From JBGPMO01 sp041487075 (GTDB taxonomy: Bacteria > Patescibacteriota > Minisyncoccia > UBA6257 > 1-14-0-10-40-38), in contig JBGPMO010000003.1 in the NCBI GenBank assembly GCA_041487075.1, positions 1-17,897 on the forward strand: DNA of 17,897 nt. Direction: 5' to 3'. Position numbers and translations under genes: made by a program. Numbering within the stretch: the stretch's first letter is position 1; each line of letters opens with the position of its first letter. The notes under the pieces were generated by a model. The model saw only the letters and a program-made list of their open reading frames with translations. It made no database searches and was not told the DNA's origin. Below are positions 7,056 through 13,231 of the stretch, in pieces.

Positions 7056-7322
7056 ATGAGTGGGTGGGTTTATATTCTGCGTGGTCTTCGTGATAACCGA
7101 TTGTATGTCGGAAGTACTTCGAATCTTGAAGAAAGAATGGTTCATCATCGTAGTGGATTTACTCCAACGACTAAACGATTTGGTCAGATCACGCTAGTAT
7201 TTTCTCAAGAATTTCCTACATTAGCGGAAGCGCGTAGTATTGAACGGAGATTAAAGAGATTGAAAAGACGAGATTATCTTGAGAAGATAATAAGTGAAGG
7301 AAAGATAACCATGCGCGCATAG
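7056..7322 (+). CDS. Small stand-alone GIY-YIG nuclease
   Basis: An 88-aa single-domain GIY-YIG protein of the small YhbQ/UPF0213 type. The motif reads VYIL (5-8) then YVGST (17-21), followed by LEERMVHH (24-31, conserved Arg and His) and AEARSIERRLK (57-67, with the metal-binding Glu). GIY-YIG domains cut DNA in repair, restriction and homing; small stand-alone members are poorly characterised. Two things are odd. The last codons and the TAG stop (7320-7322) lie inside tRNA-Val, an overlap of 10 nt. The gene is also AT-rich (about 38% G+C over 7081-7310 by hand count, against about 50% in a sample of the upstream flavoprotein gene), suggesting recent arrival. An 11-nt copy of the tRNA 5' end lies upstream. 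The domain call is firm; the role is unknown. Confidence 0.88.
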   Translation: MSGWVYILRGLRDNRLYVGSTSNLEERMVHHRSGFTPTTKRFGQITLVFSQEFPTLAEARSIERRLKRLKRRDYLEKIISEGKITMRA

Positions 7323-7384
7323 CTCAGTGGTAGAGCGTTTCATTGACATTGAAAAGGTCCCAGGTTCGATCCCTGGTGCGCGCA
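7313..7384 (+). tRNA. tRNA-Val(GAC)
   Basis: A 72-nt class I tRNA. Acceptor GCGCGCA (7313-7319) pairs with TGCGCGC (7377-7383), with discriminator A7384. The D-arm is GCTC/GAGC. Anticodon stem TTTCA/TGAAA encloses loop TTGACAT, giving anticodon GAC. The T-arm is CCAGG/CCTGG. CCA is not encoded. Its first 10 bases are also the 3' end of the GIY-YIG frame. A T-rich run (about 7440-7450) lies downstream, but no clean terminator stem abuts it. Confidence 0.95.
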
Positions 7385-7452
7385 CATTTTAGAAATTCGC
7401 AAGCAAGAAGTCGAGCCACAACTTGATTGCGGCGCGGGGTTCTTTTTATTTT

Positions 7453-7491
7453 GCTAACTAAATTTGACTGAAGTTAAGAAAATCAGTTAGC
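7453..7491 (+). promoter_or_regulatory. Inverted repeat upstream of the sigma factor gene
   Basis: GCTAACT (7453-7459) and AGTTAGC (7485-7491) form a perfect 7-bp inverted repeat that ends right at the first possible ATG (7492). A TTGACT lies inside (7464-7469), but no good -10 follows at 17 nt. It could be an operator or an autoregulated site for the sigma factor; there is no direct proof. Confidence 0.35.
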
Positions 7492-8067
7492 ATGGGGCTA
7501 CGCATGGATACCCACGAAGACGAAGCAATATTAGCGCTTTCCATTAAGGACCCCTCACATTTCTCTATTTTGATTGACCGCTACGAAGCGGCCTTTTTGA
7601 AGACTGCCTTTGGCGTGGTGCGAAGCCGTGAGGAAGCAGAAGACATTGTGCAGGAAACGTTTACCAAGATTTATGTAAACGCCGGCCGATTCAAAAAACA
7701 GCCGGATGCTCGATTCAAAAGCTGGGCGTATAAAATTTTAATGAATACTTCTTTCACTCATTACCAAAAATTAAAAAAGGGCGGAGCAAGAACCGAATAC
7801 CTTGATTCGTTTCATTACGACGAAGACGGTGAGACTAGGGGGCCGGTTGCGGAAACGGCTGACCTTGCTTCTGCATCGGATGCGAAAGCCATCGTGAGCC
7901 AAGTTATCGAAAAAATGCCCGAGCATCTAGGCCGGCTCCTCAGGTTATACTATCTTGAGGATAAATCGTATCAGGATATTGCACATCTCGAAAAAATCTC
8001 CATGTCTACTCTTAAGATGAGACTTTTTAGGGCGAAGCGGTTGTTTAGAAAGTTAGGCGTTGATTAA
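7492..8067 (+). CDS. ECF-type RNA polymerase sigma factor
   Basis: A 191-aa sigma-70 family protein with region 2 and region 4 only, as in ECF sigma factors. Region 2 (about 17-90) has YEAAFLKTAFGVVRSREEAEDIVQETFTKIYVNAGRF and FKSWAYKILMNT. Region 4 (about 135-190) has LRLYYLEDKSYQDIAHLEKISMSTLKMRLFRAKRLFRK, the helix-turn-helix that reads the -35. Such factors redirect RNA polymerase to a small set of promoters, usually in response to envelope signals. A second possible start is Met5 (7504). It is followed after 12 nt by a two-helix membrane protein that could control it. No canonical anti-sigma domain is visible. The family is firm; the regulon is unknown. Confidence 0.9.
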   Translation: MGLRMDTHEDEAILALSIKDPSHFSILIDRYEAAFLKTAFGVVRSREEAEDIVQETFTKIYVNAGRFKKQPDARFKSWAYKILMNTSFTHYQKLKKGGARTEYLDSFHYDEDGETRGPVAETADLASASDAKAIVSQVIEKMPEHLGRLLRLYYLEDKSYQDIAHLEKISMSTLKMRLFRAKRLFRKLGVD

Positions 8068-8079
8068 CCGCTCTTTCTT

Positions 8080-8451
8080 ATGACCTACGAACCAAGCACA
8101 TTTAAGTATCGGCTTTTGCGGCGCGTGTATGGAATCTGGTTTTTCCGGCGTGCGGCACCGCTTCTTATTATCGAGCTCATTATCCTGGCGCTCGCCATGG
8201 GCTTTTTTACGCAATATGTGTTTGTCGAACGAGTGGTCTCGAATGCGCTCGCCTCAACGCTTGGGAATCCGTTTCGTATCCTCTCGTATCTGTGGCTCGC
8301 GTTCATTAAAACAAGAAAGGTGACGAAAGTTATCGTAATCGTGGTTTTGGGTGGAGGTATTTTCCTCTTGCGGGATGTCAATCGAAGCATTCTTGCGTAT
8401 GTCGCCATGCGCCGGAGAGAGCTTTTTTCGAGAACCCCAAAAGAAATATAG
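8080..8451 (+). CDS. Two-helix membrane protein, unknown
   Basis: A 123-aa protein starting 12 nt after the sigma factor stop, so probably co-transcribed. A basic N-terminal segment (1-25, rich in Arg/Lys/Tyr) is followed by TM1 (about 26-47), a loop with FVERVVSNALASTLGNPFRIL, TM2 (about 82-98) and a basic tail (MRRRELFSRTPKEI). By the positive-inside pattern both ends would be cytoplasmic. Its place after an ECF sigma gene is where an anti-sigma factor often sits, but no zinc HxxxCxxC motif or other anti-sigma domain is seen. The function is unrecognised. Confidence 0.7.
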   Translation: MTYEPSTFKYRLLRRVYGIWFFRRAAPLLIIELIILALAMGFFTQYVFVERVVSNALASTLGNPFRILSYLWLAFIKTRKVTKVIVIVVLGGGIFLLRDVNRSILAYVAMRRRELFSRTPKEI

Positions 8452-8468
8452 AATCGAACATTCTTCTT

Positions 8469-9227
8469 ATGGAGAATATCGCTGTGCTTTACGAAGTGCC
8501 TGATTTCTTAGTTATTGCGAAACCGGCGGGGATGCTGGTGCATCCGATTCAAAAAAAAACTGAAGACGAAAAAACTAATAAAACAGTGACGGGTTGGCTT
8601 CGGATTCATTATCCGGAGGTTTCATCAGTCGGCGATGATCCGGAACTCCGGCCGGGGATTGTCCACCGGCTTGATCGCGATACCTCGGGCGTCATGCTCG
8701 TTGCGCGGAACGCCAAAGCTTTTGATTATTTGAAGCATCTTTTTCAAAAGCACGAAATAAAAAAATCATATCGTGCGCTCGTGTGGGGGCACGTGAAGGA
8801 AAGAGAAGGAACAATCAAGCTTCCTATAGGAAGGAAGACCGGGACTACGCGCCGAACCGTGCACAAAACCACTGCGCCGGCGAAAGACGCAATAACGCAT
8901 TACCGGGTGATTTCCCGGTTTATGTTTGAGAACAGTGAGGTAACCTTGCTTTCAGTTGAACCGAAGACCGGGCGCACTCATCAAATTCGGGTTCATTTGC
9001 ATTCGCTCGGGTACTCAATCGTCGGCGATACGTTGTATGGAGGAAAGGCGCAGCTTGAGAAAAGCGAAGCGATGGGGATCCATCGGCAATTTCTCCACGC
9101 AGAGTCCATTGAATTCACGGGGCTCGACGGAATCCGTCTTACGGTAAGCGCTGACCTTCCGGAAGATCTTTCTCGAGTGTTAGAGAAATTATTACCCGTC
9201 CCGGCGGATCTTCATTCACATAGTTAA
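8469..9227 (+). CDS. RluA-family pseudouridine synthase
   Basis: A 252-aa enzyme that isomerises uridine to pseudouridine in rRNA or tRNA. An opening typical of the catalytic domain (LYEVPDFLVIAKPAGMLVHP) leads to the motif HRLDRDTSGVMLV (66-78), where Asp69 is the catalytic aspartate, and then to PKTGRTHQIRVHL and GDTLYGG. There is no N-terminal S4 domain, so it is a catalytic-domain-only member and the target uridine cannot be told. It follows the membrane protein by 17 nt and probably shares its operon, though TATAGAAT (8447-8454) may give a local promoter. The last 89 nt are antisense to the DUF4012 gene, yet both frames look intact to their stops. Confidence 0.92.
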   Translation: MENIAVLYEVPDFLVIAKPAGMLVHPIQKKTEDEKTNKTVTGWLRIHYPEVSSVGDDPELRPGIVHRLDRDTSGVMLVARNAKAFDYLKHLFQKHEIKKSYRALVWGHVKEREGTIKLPIGRKTGTTRRTVHKTTAPAKDAITHYRVISRFMFENSEVTLLSVEPKTGRTHQIRVHLHSLGYSIVGDTLYGGKAQLEKSEAMGIHRQFLHAESIEFTGLDGIRLTVSADLPEDLSRVLEKLLPVPADLHSHS

Positions 9228-11250
9228 ATTGAGACGAGTTGCTTTCAGCGAAGTGGTATCCCGGCGGCGCCTCAATGAGAAAATCGAGCGCAGTTGCGGC
9301 ACCAGACTGCCGCTCAAAAACAAATTGGTAGGGAATGGTGTCTTCGGCTAAAGAAAGGCGCGTGGGATTCGTGTATTCAAGTTCTATCTTTTTGGTTTTC
9401 CCGGCAGTAACGGTGGTCCATGCCGCGAACACCGTTTTTCCAAATGCTTCGAATTGTTCAGCATCGAAGGTCGGCAGGCGCTCGCGCGTTGATTCGATGG
9501 CTTGGAGGTCTGGATCGGTAATAAAACCGAGCGCCGCATAATCGGGTGTTTCTGGCGGAGGCGGGTGGGGGTTATTCCCGGCAAGATAGGTGAGGTCAGA
9601 ACCAAGTTGCGTGAAAATTTGAAGATAGCTTCGATTTGCCGCGCGGTACCACGATTCTGTTTGTGAGTCACCTCCGTGCGCTCGTTCAATAGTGAGATAA
9701 TTCGAGACGCGGCCGTCTGCCTCGATGCGGCTTGCGAGTTTTATATGCTGCGTTATATAGGCATCGCTTTTCCCGGCGGCAATATTCGCGGCGGCAATGG
9801 CGAGATAATCGTTTGGCATGTTCCCTCCGGTCGTGAGTACCTTTCCTCCGATGTCGGTACCTTCGAAATAGGTTTGAAGCTCCGCATCTTTTGCGTAGAA
9901 CATAAGGTCGCGGTGTTCGAGTTGGGTCTTTAATGCATCAAAGAGAATTTTTTTCTGCGCGTCGGTTGCGCCCGCAAGTTTTTCTATGAGGATTGGCGCC
10001 AATACTTTGAGAATCCGTTTTGGTTCGCCACTTATTTTATCTTTTCCTGTCTCGACTTCTCTTTGGATTTCTGCGAGGAGGTTTTCTGCCGTGATCGTAA
10101 TGTGATAATCCGGAAGTTTGATGGGGCCGACCGCCGCAAGGATAGATTGGAATACTGATACGTTTGCTCCAATCGCTCCATCAAAAGAAATAAGCCGCTC
10201 GCGGTAGAATTTTGATTTTTCCAAGAATTCGATGACCTTTCGTGCGGAGGTAGGGAAATCAAAGAACCAGTTTGCGTCTCTTGCTCCCCAGCTTTTGGTA
10301 AGGCCTTGGAGGGGTTTCGGAGGGATGATATTGGCATCGAGTTGCCCGTCAATATCATAAATATCCCGCACCTCAATCGCTCGGATGCCGTCTGCGCCTA
10401 ACGCAACATCAGCAAAACTTCCTAAAAAGCCGCCGGCTGGCCGGAGTTCAGAAGGATTTTGGAAAAAAATCGCGAGATGCCGTTCGTGCGTGTCGGAAAG
10501 CCAGCGGAGCGCTGCTTCTAAGAAACGATCGGTTTGATACAGCTTTGTTGTGAGACTAACGAAGTCAGTATTGAAATTATCTCCGAGTTCTGCGTTTCGG
10601 TTTTTGAGCGCTGTGGTTAGCTCGATAATGCGGGCAGTATTCGCCTCAAGATTTTTAATTGCAGTCAAGAACAGCCCTCCTTTGCTCGACGTAAGCCAGG
10701 AGAAGCCGTTTGTCTCAATCTCGGCAATGCCTCCCGTGAGCGAAACTGCAGAGTTCGAGAGATCGATGAGATCGGTGAAGGTTGCAGGAACTGCTTTGAG
10801 CTTAGGAACTACCGATCCCAAAATCGAGGCGAGTTTTAAGAGTCCGTACCGATCTGCATCATTGTGGAGCGATTGGATGTCATTTGAAATACCGCGGAAT
10901 GACGTTTCTGCTTTTGCTGCTTCAAGCGAGGCGAGTGATTGGCTTGCAGTTTTGAATTTTTCGTAGAGTGCTGGCCCGGTTTCTGCAACGGTGCGTTTTA
11001 AATATGAAAAACCGATAACCGAGAAAAGGATGAGCGTGAGAATGATTCCTGCAACTGCGAAGGAGGCAATGCGGATAGAGCGAGGCAGGGTGAGCCGAGG
11101 CACTGGCGCGGGGAAAGGTGTTGCTATTGCCTCTCGGGGCGTTTCGAAAAAGGGAAAGGATTCCGGCTCTGGCGCAGGGGCTTCAAAGATCTTTTTCGGC
11201 GCCGGAATTTTTGGCGGCCGGATGTCAATGACAATTCTTTTTTCAGCCAT
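9139..11250 (-). CDS. DUF4012 membrane-anchored surface protein
   Basis: A 703-aa protein. The N-terminal 55 residues are proline-rich and cytoplasmic, then one transmembrane helix (about 62-83) and a helical region (about 88-240). The DUF4012 core has HLAIFFQNPSELRPAGGFLGS, then FADVALGADGIRAIEVRDIYDIDGQL, and DGAIGANVSVFQSILAAVGPI. The far C-terminal part is beta-rich (about 600-703). DUF4012 proteins are common in Gram-positive bacteria and CPR, and I recall them near polysaccharide or glycosyltransferase genes; their biochemical role is not established. The ATG overlaps the end of the GT4 gene by 8 nt, so the two form one unit. The 3' end overlaps the rluA-type gene antisense by 89 nt. 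Confidence 0.87.
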   Translation of the reverse strand: MAEKRIVIDIRPPKIPAPKKIFEAPAPEPESFPFFETPREAIATPFPAPVPRLTLPRSIRIASFAVAGIILTLILFSVIGFSYLKRTVAETGPALYEKFKTASQSLASLEAAKAETSFRGISNDIQSLHNDADRYGLLKLASILGSVVPKLKAVPATFTDLIDLSNSAVSLTGGIAEIETNGFSWLTSSKGGLFLTAIKNLEANTARIIELTTALKNRNAELGDNFNTDFVSLTTKLYQTDRFLEAALRWLSDTHERHLAIFFQNPSELRPAGGFLGSFADVALGADGIRAIEVRDIYDIDGQLDANIIPPKPLQGLTKSWGARDANWFFDFPTSARKVIEFLEKSKFYRERLISFDGAIGANVSVFQSILAAVGPIKLPDYHITITAENLLAEIQREVETGKDKISGEPKRILKVLAPILIEKLAGATDAQKKILFDALKTQLEHRDLMFYAKDAELQTYFEGTDIGGKVLTTGGNMPNDYLAIAAANIAAGKSDAYITQHIKLASRIEADGRVSNYLTIERAHGGDSQTESWYRAANRSYLQIFTQLGSDLTYLAGNNPHPPPPETPDYAALGFITDPDLQAIESTRERLPTFDAEQFEAFGKTVFAAWTTVTAGKTKKIELEYTNPTRLSLAEDTIPYQFVFERQSGAATALDFLIEAPPGYHFAESNSSQFNYVNEDPPGRVIISLTLEKDLPEGQRLP

Positions 11251-12376
11251 GCATGAGTTCTAAAAGTTTTTTTGCAGTTGTTTCCCACGGAAAGCGGGCG
11301 GCATTAGCAAGTCCTTTTGCGGCGAGTTGTTTTTTAGTAGCAGGGTGAACGAGCACCTCTTCGATTGCCTCAGCGAGTTTTTTGGTGCGCCAAGGATCAA
11401 TCAAGAGAGCAGAATCACCTAACACTTCCGGGAGAGCAGTGCGATTCCCTGCGATAACCGGTGCGCCGCATGCCTGTGCTTCGAGCGGAGGGAAGCCAAA
11501 TCCTTCAAAGAAGGAAGGATAGACAAAGACCTCTGCTAAATTATACAGGAAAACGCGTTCCGTGTTTGCGACAGGGCCCCAGAACACAATATCTTCTTTT
11601 GCGTGGGAACGATTCCTCTCACGGATGATATCGCGATAGAGCCAGCCGGGCCGGCCTGCAAGAATAAGCCGGAGATCGTGAAAGCGAGGAGTGTGCTTCA
11701 AGATTCCAAATGCTTCGATCAAGGTGACGAGGTTTTTTCGCGGTTCGAGCGTGCCGAGGTAAAGCAGGAACGGAAAATCGAGTCTATAGATCTCTCGGAA
11801 TTTTTGAAGCACTTCGTTCTCGGCCGGGAGCGGTCGGAACTCGGGGCTGATGCCGGAATAAATTACGGAAATCTTTTCTTCGGGAATGCCCAAGGTTTCT
11901 ATAAGATCAGCTTTGGTGAATGCGGAGACAGCAATGATATGGTCTGCATCTTCGGCTTGTGTGCGATAGTCTTGGAGCCAGTGCCACAGCCGCTGTTTTT
12001 TGCTGAAAAAATCCGGGTGGTGCAGAAAAGAAAGGTCATGGAAGGTAACGAGGCGCCGCGCTCGAGCGGTCTTCAAAAGATTAAAATGCGGAGAGAAAAC
12101 AATATCGGCATCGGTCAAGTTGTCGATTTTTGGCGCGCCGGTCAAACGGACCGCTGCATCGAGAAATTTATTGGGGACGCGCCAGTCGAGGAGGGAAGTA
12201 TTCGGCCGGTTCATCCATGCCGAAGGAAGCGGCTGCTTCCGCAGCCTCGTATAGAGAAATTGATATTGATTCTTTGTATCGGCACGCAGGAGGTAGCTTA
12301 CCAGCTCGCGGGTATATTCTTCGATGCCGGACTGCGCGCCACGGCCCAACAGGCGCACATCAATGAGAATTTTCAT
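11243..12376 (-). CDS. GT4-family glycosyltransferase
   Basis: A 377-aa GT-B fold glycosyltransferase of family GT4. The N-terminal acceptor domain starts MKILIDVRLLGRGAQSGIEEYTREL, with the glycine-rich loop near residues 11-18, and has FHDLSFLHHP. The C-terminal sugar-nucleotide domain has YLGTLEPRKNL (206-216), ILAGRPGW, and the EGFGFPPLE motif (Glu291 and Glu299, the E-x7-E signature). It transfers a sugar from an activated donor, probably to a cell-surface glycan; donor and acceptor cannot be read from sequence. It leads the pair with the DUF4012 gene and is divergent from rplS across 66 bp. A TAGAAT ends 7 nt before its ATG. The family is firm. Confidence 0.93.
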   Translation of the reverse strand: MKILIDVRLLGRGAQSGIEEYTRELVSYLLRADTKNQYQFLYTRLRKQPLPSAWMNRPNTSLLDWRVPNKFLDAAVRLTGAPKIDNLTDADIVFSPHFNLLKTARARRLVTFHDLSFLHHPDFFSKKQRLWHWLQDYRTQAEDADHIIAVSAFTKADLIETLGIPEEKISVIYSGISPEFRPLPAENEVLQKFREIYRLDFPFLLYLGTLEPRKNLVTLIEAFGILKHTPRFHDLRLILAGRPGWLYRDIIRERNRSHAKEDIVFWGPVANTERVFLYNLAEVFVYPSFFEGFGFPPLEAQACGAPVIAGNRTALPEVLGDSALLIDPWRTKKLAEAIEEVLVHPATKKQLAAKGLANAARFPWETTAKKLLELMHG

Positions 12377-12383
12377 TATGTTT

Positions 12384-12389
12384 ATTCTA
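12384..12389 (-). promoter_or_regulatory. -10 box of the glycosyltransferase gene
   Basis: TAGAAT on the minus strand ends 7 nt before the ATG at 12376, predicting a leaderless message. No good -35 is seen at 17 nt (TCCTGT). TATAAA a little further up (12400-12395) is the alternative. It lies back to back with the rplS promoter. Confidence 0.4.
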
Positions 12390-12403
12390 CTCGCTTTATA
12401 TCA

Positions 12404-12432
12404 TTGACAGGAAGGGCGGCTGCCGCTAGAAT
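12404..12432 (+). promoter_or_regulatory. Promoter of rplS
   Basis: A perfect TTGACA (12404-12409), a 17-nt spacer and TAGAAT (12427-12432) form a near-consensus sigma-70 promoter. Transcription would start near 12439, about 4 nt before the ATG at 12443, so the rplS mRNA has almost no leader. An in-frame ATG at 12431 lies inside the -10 and cannot be used from this promoter. Confidence 0.8.
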
Positions 12433-12442
12433 GCGGTTACCT

Positions 12443-12814
12443 ATGATTACACGAGAGACAGTCAAAAATATTAAGTCGGGCGCAGTGGTGCGCGTGTTCG
12501 AAAAAGTAAAGGAAGGGGATAAAGAGCGCGTGACCCAATTTGAAGGCTTGGTGCTCGCGAGAAAACATGGAATGCAGCCAGGCGCTACCTTTACGGTCAG
12601 GACTACTATTGCGAGCGTTGGCGTGGAGAAAGTATTCCCTCTCCATTCGCCGATGATCAGTAAGGTGGAAATTATCTCTTCTCCGCGGAAAGTGTCCCGT
12701 TCAAAGATTTACTACGTGCGCAATCTTTCGCGGCGGGCAACCCGCCAGAAGATGGGTACGGTCTCTCATACGCCTCGTGAGAAAATTTCCGAAGCCGTGG
12801 AAAAGGTTTCATGA
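12443..12814 (+). CDS. rplS: 50S ribosomal protein L19
   Basis: A 123-aa L19, a large-subunit protein at the bridge between the two ribosomal subunits. The conserved core is clear: VVRVFEKVKEGDKERVTQFEGLVLARK, FTVRTTIASVGVEKVFPLHSP, and KIYYVRNLSRRATRQK. The N-terminus is shorter than in E. coli and the C-terminal tail (GTVSHTPREKISEAVEKVS) is longer. The frame is open far upstream to 11603, but that part is antisense to the glycosyltransferase; the promoter position and homology put the start at 12443. The usual neighbours rpsP, rimM and trmD are absent here. tRNA-Leu(GAG) follows from its own promoter. Confidence 0.96.
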   Translation: MITRETVKNIKSGAVVRVFEKVKEGDKERVTQFEGLVLARKHGMQPGATFTVRTTIASVGVEKVFPLHSPMISKVEIISSPRKVSRSKIYYVRNLSRRATRQKMGTVSHTPREKISEAVEKVS

Positions 12815-12816
12815 CT

Positions 12817-12844
12817 TTGAAAATAAGACAAGTTTTTGTATACT
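12817..12844 (+). promoter_or_regulatory. Promoter of tRNA-Leu(GAG)
   Basis: TTGAAA (12817-12822), a 16-nt spacer and TATACT (12839-12844) follow the rplS stop directly. Transcription would start near 12851, about 26 nt before the mature tRNA. Confidence 0.65.
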
Positions 12845-12876
12845 GAAGAGCCCTAGTCACGACAGTGTGTTGTTAT

Positions 12877-12960
12877 GCGCGGGTGGCGAAACGGCAGACG
12901 CACTACCTTGAGGTGGTAGCGCCGCAAGGCGTGGAGGTTCGACTCCTCTCCCGCGCACCA
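12877..12960 (+). tRNA. tRNA-Leu(GAG), CCA encoded
   Basis: A class II tRNA. Acceptor GCGCGGG (12877-12883) pairs with CCCGCGC (12950-12956), followed by A12957 and an encoded CCA (12958-12960). Anticodon stem CTACC/GGTAG encloses loop TTGAGGT, giving anticodon GAG. A long variable arm (GCGCCGCAAGGCGT) and a T-arm GGAGG/CCTCT follow. It is the only one of the four tRNAs here with a genomic CCA. A perfect palindrome abuts the CCA. Confidence 0.95.
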
Positions 12961-13002
12961 CATATCACTAAACCCTCCGCGCGCGGAGGGTTTAGTGATA
13001 TG
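12961..13002. repeat. Perfect 42-bp palindrome directly after tRNA-Leu
   Basis: Bases 12961-12981 are exactly complementary to 12982-13002, with the centre in CGCG|CGCG. The core AAACCCTCCGCG/CGCGGAGGGTTT has the A-stem-T form of a bidirectional terminator, but the T-run is only three. It starts at the base after the tRNA CCA. It may help termination or mark the processing end; see also the competing hairpin at 12995-13038. Confidence 0.85.
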
Positions 13003-13038
13003 CTCTCGTATCGGAGCTCTATCACGATTCTTTTTTTT
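12995..13038 (+). terminator. Possible terminator hairpin with T8 tract
   Basis: GTGATA (12995-13000) pairs with TATCAC (13020-13025), and inside it GCTC (13002-13005) pairs with GAGC (13014-13017). After 5 nt comes a run of eight T (13031-13038). The left arm is also part of the 42-bp palindrome, so the two hairpins exclude each other. The gap between stem and T-run is longer than usual. Confidence 0.45.
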
Positions 13039-13214
13039 CGGGTTGTGTTGTGGTATTCTTGTATAAAGGAATTAATTGAGAAAGATCTCCTTTTCTTGCT
13101 TATTGCTTAATAAGGCAGGGTAAAAGCCGGCAAGCAGGTTGCAGGCAGGATTCCTGAAGTGTCATAAGAACCTATGTGACGCGTCTTTACTCAAAAGGTC
13201 GAATAGTATGTATG

Positions 13215-13220
13215 TATAAT
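13215..13220 (+). promoter_or_regulatory. -10 box of the exported DUF5666-like gene
   Basis: A perfect TATAAT ends 11 nt before ATG 13232. The predicted start of transcription (about 13227) lies after the alternative ATG at 13223, favouring 13232 as the true start. No good -35 is seen. The stretch 13039-13214 holds no supported gene. Confidence 0.5.
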
Positions 13221-13231
13221 TAATGAATATC

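Larger units (their letters stand above)
6913..7323 (+). repeat. 11-nt direct repeat of the tRNA-Val 5' end flanking the GIY-YIG gene
   Basis: GCGCGCATAGC at 6913-6923 is identical to the first 11 bases of tRNA-Val at 7313-7323, exactly 400 bp apart. Between the copies lie tandem hairpins, a promoter-like TATAAT and the GIY-YIG gene. The repeats are certain. That they mark the ends of an inserted cassette is inference. Confidence 0.55.

Noticed and set aside
11603..12442. Long open frame upstream of and in frame with rplS (would make a 403-aa protein)
   Set aside because: It is antisense to the well-supported GT4 glycosyltransferase and crosses the strong rplS promoter; only the part from 12443 matches L19.
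12961..13002. Palindrome as a CRISPR repeat or insertion-sequence end
   Set aside because: Only one copy in the window, no spacers, no transposase, no target duplication.
12865..13110. Plus-strand open frame across tRNA-Leu(GAG) and the palindrome
   Set aside because: It is made of tRNA and palindrome sequence and is not protein-like.
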